DNA from: BOG-908 sp964242115
GTDB taxonomy: Bacteria; Pseudomonadota; Alphaproteobacteria; Acetobacterales; Acetobacteraceae
Assembly (NCBI GenBank): GCA_964242115.1
Contig: CAXSZX010000001.1
Coordinates: 434,001 to 498,000, forward strand
Length of the DNA stretch: 64,000 nucleotides
Direction: 5' to 3'
Shown one piece after another: positions 7,911 to 18,261 of the stretch; positions within the stretch are counted from its first letter, which is position 1, and each line of letters starts with the position of its first letter. Position numbers and translations under genes: made by a program. Below the pieces are notes generated by a model. The model searched no databases, was not told where the DNA came from, and was given only the letters and a program-made list of their open reading frames with translations.

Positions 7911-9942
7911 ACTTATGCGCGTGCCGCAAGCTGGGCGGCGGTGCCTTCAGCTTCTGGCGAATGGTCGCCTCCGCCACCGGGCAGGCGTTGTCCTTGCCGA
8001 CGCCGAACTGGATGGTCGGCAACAACGCGCCGAGCGGCGTCAGCACGATGCCCAGCCCCACTGCCGCTCCCGCGCGGGCCACCACCTCCGCACCCGGCCG
8101 GATCGACGGGCTGGTGATCGGCCCCGTCAGGTTGATCGGCCCGGGCAGCGAGCCGATGGAGAAGCCCTTCGAGCGCGTGGTCAGCGAGTAGTCCATCGTC
8201 TGGTTGCGAAGGTCGATGGTACCTTTGCCGGTCACCCGCGCCTCGTTGGTGTCGAGCAACAGCGCCTTGGTGTCGACGACGCCCTGGCGAAGCTGCCAGT
8301 CGAGGTCGAAGCAGTCGATCTTGGCGCGGTTCGGCACGCCGAGTGCCGAGAGCAGCGCGTTGCCGAACTCCAGCCCGGCGATGTCGACCAGCAGTGCGGA
8401 GACGTTGCCGGCGCTGGTCAGCACCAGCTTCAGCTCGCCGTTACCCTGGCCCATCATGCTGGCCAGCGAGTTGCCGTTGGTGTCGATGCGCGCCTCGCCG
8501 CCGATGATGCCCTGGCCGTGGAAGGCGTGGGTAGCCGCCAGCAGGCGCGAGAGGTTGAGGTGCTCGAAGCCGATGTCGGCATTGGCGTGCACCAGGTCGT
8601 GCGCGTCCGGGTTGAGCTCGATGACGCTGACGATGTTGCCGTCGCCGACGACGAAGTCGAGCGGATGCAGGTTGATCTTGCCGTCCACAATGTCGAGCGT
8701 GACCAGCAGCTTGTCGAACGGGGTGAACTTATTCTCGATGTGCTCGGCGCGGTATTTCAGGTGGATGTCGGCCGCGCGAATCTTCGGCAGGCTGATCGGC
8801 GTGCTGGGAAACAGCGACTTGCTGGCCTTGGCCTTCGCCTGATCGTGGCGTTCGGCGGCGTTCTGCCCGGCCACGTTCGCCTTGCCGGCTGGGGTGCCGA
8901 TGAAGCCGCCGAGGTCGGCCAGGTCCACCCGTTTGGAGGCGAGGTCCATCGTCACGTCGGGCGGCGCGTTGCTGCGCGGCTCGCCGGTGATGGTGCCTTC
9001 GAGGTCGGAGCTGCCGACGCGGCCTTCGAAGTTGGTGAAGCGGATGCGCGGCGGGGCGTAGTCCAGGTTGCCGGAAATGGCGAAAGGCGGGGTCTGCGGG
9101 ATGGGGATCCCGGTCAGCGGGTAGAGTTGCGACATGTCCGGGCCGGAGAAGGAGAGCTTCAGCCTTGCGCCGGCAAAGTTCAGCGGGTTCTCCACGGTGC
9201 CGACCAGCGACGCCTTGGTCTGGCCGTTGGCCACGTGCAGGTCGATTGGATACGGGTGCTGGGCGTCGCGCAGGCTCAGCAACGCGCCGCCGACGAAGCG
9301 GCTGGTGATCGGCTGGGCGGCGTAGGTGCCGTGCGAGTCCACCACGATGGCCGCCGGCTCGTTGCCGGACGCGGGGCGGGTGGAGATGGCGGCGGTGAAG
9401 TTGGACTTGGCTTTCGGGTCCACGATGTGGGCGGTGCCGTCGTTGATTTGCAAATCGCCGATCTGCGGCGGCGGCGTGGGCTTCGCACCCGGCTTGGCCG
9501 GCGGCAGCTTGATGGTGAAGTTGTTCGAGCCGTCCGCCAGCGCGGTGGCGTGGATGTCCGGGTGGTCCAGGGTGATGCCCGGCAGCACGATGGCGCGGTG
9601 GTTGATGTACTCCATCACGTTGGCCACGATGGTCAGCCGGCCGACGCGCGCCAGCGGATCCGGGCTCGCGAAGCCGTCCGGGTTGGCGACCACCACGTTG
9701 TCGGCGGCCACCGTGGTGATGCGGCCGAGCCGGACATGCAGGTGGTCCATGGTGACGCGGCGGCCGATGGCGGCGGACGCCTGACGGTCGACCAGGGGGA
9801 TGAACCAGTCCCAGTTCCACAGCAGGATCAGCACGACGATGGCCAGGATCAGGGCGCCGAAGATGCCCCCGGCGATCTTCAGGCCGAGGTGGCGGCGGCG
9901 TGGGCGGGTGGTGGTTGCCGGCTGGGTGGTCGACTGGTCCAT
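7909..9942 (-). CDS. AsmA family protein
   Basis: Large envelope protein of the AsmA superfamily, proposed to take part in outer-membrane or phospholipid transport and assembly. From the ATG at 9942 it has 677 residues: a short cytoplasmic Arg-rich tail (PRRRH), one transmembrane helix around IAGGIFGALILAIVVLILL, then a long periplasmic beta-rich domain. The N-terminal part after the helix (IGRRVTMDHLHVRLG) and the C-terminal block RVTGKGTIDLRNQTMDYSL are typical AsmA signatures. The upstream frame up to 10017 is translation of the intergenic element and was excluded. Its stop codon directly touches an element. It appears monocistronic. Confidence 0.85.
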   Translation of the reverse strand: MDQSTTQPATTTRPRRRHLGLKIAGGIFGALILAIVVLILLWNWDWFIPLVDRQASAAIGRRVTMDHLHVRLGRITTVAADNVVVANPDGFASPDPLARVGRLTIVANVMEYINHRAIVLPGITLDHPDIHATALADGSNNFTIKLPPAKPGAKPTPPPQIGDLQINDGTAHIVDPKAKSNFTAAISTRPASGNEPAAIVVDSHGTYAAQPITSRFVGGALLSLRDAQHPYPIDLHVANGQTKASLVGTVENPLNFAGARLKLSFSGPDMSQLYPLTGIPIPQTPPFAISGNLDYAPPRIRFTNFEGRVGSSDLEGTITGEPRSNAPPDVTMDLASKRVDLADLGGFIGTPAGKANVAGQNAAERHDQAKAKASKSLFPSTPISLPKIRAADIHLKYRAEHIENKFTPFDKLLVTLDIVDGKINLHPLDFVVGDGNIVSVIELNPDAHDLVHANADIGFEHLNLSRLLAATHAFHGQGIIGGEARIDTNGNSLASMMGQGNGELKLVLTSAGNVSALLVDIAGLEFGNALLSALGVPNRAKIDCFDLDWQLRQGVVDTKALLLDTNEARVTGKGTIDLRNQTMDYSLTTRSKGFSIGSLPGPINLTGPITSPSIRPGAEVVARAGAAVGLGIVLTPLGALLPTIQFGVGKDNACPVAEATIRQKLKAPPPSLRHAHK

Positions 9943-9983
9943 GTTCGGCGAACGTTCGGATTGCGGCGCGGGTTGCGGGAAGG

Positions 9984-10113
9984 AAGCAAGCGGTTCTTTT
10001 TTGAAAAAAAGAACCAAAAAACTTTTGTTCCTTGGGTGCGCGCTGAAGGAAACGCCGCGACAGCAGGACCAGAAATCGCTTGCTTCTCTACTTCAGAAGA
10101 GAAGGCCGTGCCT
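9984..10113. repeat. Intergenic paired-hairpin element, full copy
   Basis: Class A left arm, one-sided core (CCGCGACAGCAGG) and a degraded class B right arm (CTTCTCTACTTCAGAAGAGAAG, where the stem has changed on both sides). Lies upstream of asmA. Confidence 0.85.
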
Positions 10114-10164
10114 TCCTGGCGGACCTCGAAAGGCAGGCTACAAAGCCAGAGATGTTATCGAGGT

Positions 10165-10244
10165 TGTCGTAGCGTTTCCTCCAGAGCGCGCCCAAGGAAG
10201 AGGACGTTTTTTGGTTCTTTTCTTCTAAAAAGAACTGCTTGGTT
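10165..10244. repeat. Intergenic paired-hairpin element, degraded second copy
   Basis: Only the right half is clear: GCGCGCCCAAGG, then TTTTTTGGTTC and a class A hairpin with a CTTCTAAAAAGAAC variant. It forms a tandem pair with the copy at 9984. Confidence 0.75.
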
Positions 10245-10269
10245 ACTATCTTTGGCCAACGCGCCGGGA

Positions 10270-10749
10270 TCACCCGGCAGCCGGCGTGAACGACGCCGCG
10301 TTCCCCGGGTGCTCGCTCACTTCCACCGCCTCGCAGGCAACCCGGCCCCCCGTTTCGCGCGTCAGAAAGTCGCTCGCCCAGGCGTGCGCCAGGGCGGCAA
10401 ACGCCTCGCAGCCGACAGCGTCCACCACACGCAGTTGCGCCAGGCCCTGCGCCTCCAAGCTGCGGAAGGCGGCCAGGTCCGGGTCGTCCTGCGCGGCCAG
10501 CAGGGTGTGGTCGAACATCGACTGCAGCCAGACGCGCAGCGGTTTCAGCCCGCCGAAGTCGATGCACCAGCCGCGGTCGTCCAGCGTGTTCGCCACGAAC
10601 ACGAAGCGGAAGCCCAGCGCGTAGCCGTGCAGGAAACGGCAGTGCGAGTGGCTGGCCTGCCATTGGCGGAACACGCAGGATAGGCCCTGGTCCTGACCGT
10701 ACGTCTTGGTCACCCGCCAGCGTCCGGACGGGATGGAGGGAGTCGTCAT
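10270..10749 (-). CDS. queD: 6-carboxy-5,6,7,8-tetrahydropterin synthase-like (QueD/PTPS)
   Basis: Member of the 6-pyruvoyl-tetrahydropterin synthase fold. QueD converts dihydroneopterin triphosphate to 6-carboxytetrahydropterin for queuosine and 7-deazaguanine synthesis. The zinc-binding and active-site region reads ASHSHCRFLHGYALGF (His, Cys and His near residues 33-41), followed by FVFVANTLDDRGWCIDFG. FDHTLLAAQDDP carries the conserved Asp-His pair, and EVSEHPGN the late glutamate. At 159 residues it is slightly longer than a minimal QueD because of the C-terminal tail. Other que genes are not in the window, although folE (33066-33707), which makes the substrate, is. It is divergent from cysH. 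Confidence 0.8.
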   Translation of the reverse strand: MTTPSIPSGRWRVTKTYGQDQGLSCVFRQWQASHSHCRFLHGYALGFRFVFVANTLDDRGWCIDFGGLKPLRVWLQSMFDHTLLAAQDDPDLAAFRSLEAQGLAQLRVVDAVGCEAFAALAHAWASDFLTRETGGRVACEAVEVSEHPGNAASFTPAAG

Positions 10750-10944
10750 CCGCTCAGGCCATAGGTCTGCCGCCGGGCAGGGTCAAACGGCGCCGGTATC
10801 CACACCTGGCGCTTGTGCAATTCCTATGAGGTGACTCCGCATTGCGCCTCGTGCATTACAGGTTCAACACAACGCGGACGTTGAAATACATATATGCGTT
10901 TCGGCGGATGGCTGATTTGCCGTCTCGCCGCACCGGAGAGCGCG

Positions 10945-11673
10945 ATGTTCGACTGCACGACACTCGACCGCCCTGCCGACCTGCTGCCCGACGCCGCTCC
11001 GCTGCTTGCGCCGCATGTGGCCGACACCCTCGACCAGCTCTGCCAGGCAATCCGGCATGACCACCCCGGGCGCGTCGCCGTCGTCTCCTCCTTCGGCGCA
11101 GAGTCCGCGGTGCTGCTGGCGCTGGTGGCCGAGGTCGATCCCGCGACGCCGGTGATTTTCGTGGAGACGCGCCAGCACTTCGCCGAGACGCTCGCCTACC
11201 GCGACGCGCTGGTGGCTCATCTCGGCCTGACCGGCGTGCGCAGCGTCGGCCCGACCGACGCGGAAGTGGCCGACATCGACCCCACCGCCGAGCTGTGGCG
11301 CTACGACCCCGACGCCTGCTGCGCCTTCCGCAAGGTAACGCCCCTGGACCGCGCGCTGGCGCCGTTCGACGCATGGATCAGTGGCCGCAAGCGGCACCAG
11401 ACGCTGACCCGCCGCGCGCTGCCACTGCGCGAGGACGCCGATGGCAAGGTGAAGTTCAACCCGCTGGCCGCCTGGACCGCCGAGCAGATCGAGGCGGAGA
11501 TGGTGGCGCGCGGCCTGCCGCGGCACGCGCTAAGCCTGGCGGGCTACACGTCCATCGGGTGTGCCACCTGCACGCGGGCCGTGGCCGCCGGCGAGGACCC
11601 GCGCAGCGGCCGTTGGGCTGGGACCGGGAAGGTGGAGTGCGGCATTCACCGCGACGCCGGGGCTAATATTTAG
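10945..11673 (+). CDS. cysH: Phosphoadenylyl/adenylyl-sulfate reductase
   Basis: Assimilatory sulfate reductase that reduces APS or PAPS to sulfite with thioredoxin. Motifs: SSFGAES near residue 48 (pyrophosphate loop), FVETRQHF, the paired cysteines DACCAFRK, GCATCTRAV, and the C-terminal KVECGIH. The CC plus CxxC set is the mark of the [4Fe-4S]-containing type, which in the family prefers APS. I start at the ATG at 10945 with CCGGAG about 6-7 bp upstream rather than the ATG at 10894. That gives 242 residues. The gene is divergent from queD with about 195 bp between them. No other cys gene lies within the window. Confidence 0.88.
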   Translation: MFDCTTLDRPADLLPDAAPLLAPHVADTLDQLCQAIRHDHPGRVAVVSSFGAESAVLLALVAEVDPATPVIFVETRQHFAETLAYRDALVAHLGLTGVRSVGPTDAEVADIDPTAELWRYDPDACCAFRKVTPLDRALAPFDAWISGRKRHQTLTRRALPLREDADGKVKFNPLAAWTAEQIEAEMVARGLPRHALSLAGYTSIGCATCTRAVAAGEDPRSGRWAGTGKVECGIHRDAGANI

Positions 11674-11712
11674 GGCGGCTTCTTGGCTTGAGCGGTGGCA
11701 GGAAAGAAAGAA

Positions 11713-11781
11713 AGAAAGGCCTGCTTTTTTGAAAAGCAGCAAGAAACTTTTGGTTCGGCTGTCGCGGAATGTCCTGCGGCG
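11713..11781. repeat. Intergenic paired-hairpin element, left half
   Basis: Class C arm (CCTGCTTTTTTGAAAAGCAG), AAACTTTTG and GCTGTCGCGG core. Its partner half is probably the arm at 11958-12018, which is also class C. Confidence 0.8.
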
Positions 11782-11957
11782 CATAGTGGGGTGCACGTTA
11801 CGTAGCGCCGCGTCGGCCGTTACTTTGGATTAGTCGGGTAGTATGGCGCGCCTTGCCAAGCGACCGACACGACCAGCGGTCCGGGCTCGCGCGGCTCTCG
11901 CCTGCCGATGCAGATCAACGAAACTTCCAGTCCCTAAAGGGCAAGTTGCAGAAACTT

Positions 11958-12018
11958 CCGCGACAGCAGAGACAATAGTTTTTTGCTGCTTTCTTTCTAA
12001 AAAGCAGTCCTTGCTTTC
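11958..12018. repeat. Intergenic paired-hairpin element, right half
   Basis: CCGCGACAGC core half, ATAGTTTTTTG and a class C hairpin (CTGC/GCAG) ending TTGCTTTCTT. Together with 11713-11781 it would make one complete symmetric element. Confidence 0.8.
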
Positions 12019-12055
12019 TTCTAGCGCCAGGCAGCAAGGCCTTCGAATGCCGGTA

Positions 12056-12694
12056 TCACTTACGCAGCGTAAGCTCCATCATCGCTGCGACCTCGGTGGA
12101 AGCAGCGTTTCCGCGCTCGCGCAGCCCGGCGATCGCGCCTTCGCGCTCCACAGTGCCCTTGTGCTGGATCAGCTTGCCCTGCGCCTCTATCCCTTCCGGC
12201 GGCACGATCAGCTCGAGCGTGACAATCGCCCGCATCATCGCCGCCCGCCGCGCCGGGTCCATCTTGTCCGACGTCCATGGCCGTTTGGGCAGCAGCCGGT
12301 GCTCGAACGCGGCCGACAACCGGTCCACGTGCGCCAGCCCCGCCGGCTCGGGCAGCACGTGCAGCGTGCCGTTCAGGTGGACGGCGGTGTAGGTCCAGGT
12401 CGGCACCTGGTTGGGCACGCCGTACCAGTCGGGTGAAATGTAGGCGTCCGGACCTTGGCACGTCAGCAGCGCCGGCTGCCCGCCCGGCGCCAACATCTCG
12501 TGCAGCCGGTTGGCACGCGCGACGTGCAGCTCCACCCTGACGCCGCTTTCCGCGGTCCGCTCGGCGAGGAACGGCAGGTGCACCGCTGTGGGACGGCCGG
12601 CTGCATCTGCCAAGACGAGCAGGCCGAAGGATCGCTCCTGCAGGAGGGCGAAAGCCTGGTGGTGATCGATGCGGAAAGCCGGGTGGACGTACAT
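12056..12694 (-). CDS. PaiB-like FMN-binding negative transcriptional regulator
   Basis: A 212-residue protein of the PaiB/FMN-binding split-barrel family, named after a Bacillus regulator of sporulation and protease genes. It starts MYVHPAFRIDHHQAFALLQ and shows FGLLVLADAAGRPTAVHLPF, GPDAYISPDWYG, VPTWTYTAVHLNG and a C-terminal helix pair with WTSDKMD, all in family order. The ATG at 12694 was chosen because the frame upstream is intergenic element and the protein then has normal family length. There is no clear Shine-Dalgarno. It is divergent from the oxoprolinase gene, and the whole gap between the two start codons is filled by an intergenic element. Confidence 0.82.
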   Translation of the reverse strand: MYVHPAFRIDHHQAFALLQERSFGLLVLADAAGRPTAVHLPFLAERTAESGVRVELHVARANRLHEMLAPGGQPALLTCQGPDAYISPDWYGVPNQVPTWTYTAVHLNGTLHVLPEPAGLAHVDRLSAAFEHRLLPKRPWTSDKMDPARRAAMMRAIVTLELIVPPEGIEAQGKLIQHKGTVEREGAIAGLRERGNAASTEVAAMMELTLRK

Positions 12695-12717
12695 TGCGAG
12701 ACAATGAGCGAGGGATG

Positions 12718-12864
12718 GCAAGCAAGCAGTTGTTTTTTGAAAAAAGAACTGAAAAACTTTTGCGCCCGTCGGGTGTACCGGTCGAGACGTGTCGTTCCAG
12801 CCGCCGCCACAGAGCTCGCAAAAGCTTTCTGCTTCTTTTTCTCGAAAAAGAAGACGCTTGCTTT
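12718..12864. repeat. Intergenic paired-hairpin element, full copy between divergent start codons
   Basis: Class A-like left arm (GTTG/GAAC, one mismatch), poorly conserved core, right arm CAAAAGCTTTCTGCTTC with class B hairpin. Only about 24 bp separate each end from the ATG of the paiB-like gene (12694) and the oxoprolinase gene (12890). Confidence 0.88.
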
Positions 12865-12889
12865 TGCTCGACAGGCCAAGGTGAAAACC

Positions 12890-16486
<3,597 letters not shown>

Positions 16487-16897
16487 GAAGAAAGCAAGGC
16501 CTTCTTTTCTGAAGAAAAGAAGCAAAAGACTTTTGGTCTGGCCGTCGCGGCGTTTCCTTCAGCGCGCACCCAAGGGAACAAAAGTTTTTTGGTTCTTTTT
16601 TTCAAAAAAGAACCGCTTGCCTTGCCTGTGCTGGGCGCATAGTCGCCCGCACGGACACAGACGTGCTGGATAAACAAAGCCTCCCGGCACTCCCCAGCTG
16701 CTTCAGGCTCGCGCGGACCTCGCGGTATTTGGTCAAGCCGAGTCTGCCCAAGCAGAAAAGCTCCTTTCTGGTGCCTTCGCACCACAATGGACTTGAACCG
16801 GCAGTCTCGCTTCATAACTGCATCCCGTGACTGGTGCGCTCGCACCAGAATGCCGCCTGCTGACGGCAGGCATTCGGGACCACAGGGGCAAGCACGC
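16487..16897. other. Gene-free leader region upstream of the RND adaptor
   Basis: Contains one full intergenic element and then about 270 bp without coding potential. Two near-identical short hairpins lie at 16769-16784 (TGGTGCCTTCGCACCA) and 16831-16848 (CTGGTGCGCTCGCACCAG), 62 bp apart, inside the likely leader of the efflux operon. Confidence 0.6.
16490..16625. repeat. Intergenic paired-hairpin element, full copy
   Basis: Class B left arm and class A right arm around a one-sided GCCGTCGCGG core. Begins 3-4 bp after the oxoprolinase stop codon. Confidence 0.92.
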
Positions 16898-18112
16898 ATG
16901 ACGCACATCTCCAGGCCGCTGCCTGCCCAGCACGAGGCGCAGACCCGGCCGGCCAGCCGCCGCGGCAACACCGGGCGCACCCTGCTCGCCGTCCTGCTGG
17001 TTGCGGGCGCGGTCGGCGCCGGGCTGGTGTTCGAATCCGGCCACGGCGTTGCCCCGCCGGCACCCCCGCTGCCGCCGCAGGTGACCGTGGCAACGCCGCT
17101 GCGCGAGACGGTCTCCACCACTACCGACTTCCTGGGCCAATTCTCCGCCGTGGACATGGTGGAGCTGCGCGCACAGGTCGGCGGCACGCTGACCTCGATC
17201 GGTTTTGACGACGGCCACGTGGTACACAAGGGCGACCTGCTGTTCAGCATCGACCCGCGCCCCTACGAGGTGCGGCTAGCCCAGGCCACCGCGCAACTGC
17301 AATCGGCCCAGGCGCACACCGTGCTGACCAGCGTGGAGCTGTGGCGCGCGACCCAGCTTCGGCAGAACAACTACGGCTCGGTCGAGACGCTGGACCAGCG
17401 TTCCGCCGACCAGCGCGCCGCCGAAGCATCCACCTCGTCGGCCAAGGCCGCGATGGACGACGCGCGGCTCGACCTGGAGTACTGCCGGGTAACCGCGCCG
17501 TTCACCGGGCGCATCGGCGCCCATCTGGTCTCCGTCGGCAGCCTGGTCAGCGGCAGCCGGGCCGGCAGCTCGCCCACCACGCTGCTGGCGACCCTCGTCT
17601 CGCTCGATCCCATCCACCTCGATTTCGACATGAGCGAGGCGGACTACCTGGCCTTCCAGCACGCCCATCCCGGCGCGCTGGCCGGCACGCCGGTGCAGGT
17701 CAGCGTCGGCGACGACGGGCGTTTCAGCCGCGCCGCCACGCTGGACTTCATCGACAACGAGATGGACCGCGGCAGCGGCACCATCCACGCGCGCGCCACC
17801 GTGCCCAACGCGGATTTCTCGCTGACGCCGGGCCAGTTCGCTCGCGTGCGCGTGCTGACCGGTGCTGCAGAGCGCGTGCTGCTGGTGCCGGCGACCGCGC
17901 TGGTGCCGGACCAGTCACGCCAGACGCTGATGGTGGCGGGCGCTGACGGCACGGTGGTGCAGAAGTCGGTGACTACCGGCGGGCTGCATGAAGGGCTGCG
18001 AGTCGTGCGTGCGGGGCTGGCGCCGGAGGACCGGGTGATCATCGACGGGACGGCGCTGGCGCGGCCGGGCGGCAAGGTCGTGCCGATGCAGGGGCGGATC
18101 GCAGCGCAGTAA
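16898..18112 (+). CDS. RND efflux periplasmic adaptor (membrane fusion protein)
   Basis: Adaptor of a tripartite efflux pump, linking the inner-membrane pump to an outer-membrane channel. From ATG 16898 (CAGGGG about 9 bp upstream) it has 404 residues: an Arg-rich N-terminus, one membrane anchor (LLAVLLVAGAVGAGLVF), the lipoyl half motif VELRAQVGGTLTSIGF with VHKGDLLFSIDPRPYE, a helical hairpin (about residues 100-165), the second lipoyl half YCRVTAPFTGRIG, and a beta-barrel ending PVQVSVGDDG. The stop codon overlaps the first two bases of an intergenic element. The pump gene follows after 149 bp, nearly all of it element, so they are probably one operon with a structured spacer. Confidence 0.9.
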   Translation: MTHISRPLPAQHEAQTRPASRRGNTGRTLLAVLLVAGAVGAGLVFESGHGVAPPAPPLPPQVTVATPLRETVSTTTDFLGQFSAVDMVELRAQVGGTLTSIGFDDGHVVHKGDLLFSIDPRPYEVRLAQATAQLQSAQAHTVLTSVELWRATQLRQNNYGSVETLDQRSADQRAAEASTSSAKAAMDDARLDLEYCRVTAPFTGRIGAHLVSVGSLVSGSRAGSSPTTLLATLVSLDPIHLDFDMSEADYLAFQHAHPGALAGTPVQVSVGDDGRFSRAATLDFIDNEMDRGSGTIHARATVPNADFSLTPGQFARVRVLTGAAERVLLVPATALVPDQSRQTLMVAGADGTVVQKSVTTGGLHEGLRVVRAGLAPEDRVIIDGTALARPGGKVVPMQGRIAAQ

Positions 18113-18246
18113 GCAAGCAGTTCTTTTTTGAAAAAAGAACCAAAAAACTTTTGCTTCCGCTGTCGCGCGCTCGCCGGCAAGAACCGCGACAGCCGCACTA
18201 AAAGCTTTTTGCTTCTTTTTCTCGAAAAAGAAGGCCTTCCTTTCTT
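18111..18246. repeat. Intergenic paired-hairpin element, full copy inside efflux operon
   Basis: Class A left arm, matched CGCTGTCGCG / CGCGACAGC core, class B right arm. It starts inside the adaptor TAA stop codon and ends about 15 bp before the GTG of the pump gene. Confidence 0.95.
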
Positions 18247-18261
18247 CTAAGGACAGCACCC

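Larger units (their letters stand above)
11674..12055. other. Gene-free gap between convergent cysH and paiB-like gene
   Basis: No coding potential seen. The left arm of an intergenic element (11713-11781) and the right arm of one (11958-12018) are separated by about 175 bp of unrelated sequence, as if one element had been split. Confidence 0.65.

Noticed and set aside
7825..10683. A 952-codon plus-strand frame opposite asmA and queD
   Set aside because: Low-complexity Arg/Val/Gly-rich shadow with no motif. The minus strand encodes clear AsmA and QueD proteins.
10750..10944. A preQ1 riboswitch upstream of queD
   Set aside because: No matching pseudoknot or conserved C-rich/A-rich segments were seen on the queD strand.
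16740..16830. A tRNA-like piece on the minus strand (GGTTCAAGTCC, CCA-like end)
   Set aside because: The flanking bases do not form a T-stem, acceptor stem or anticodon arm, so it is not a credible tRNA.
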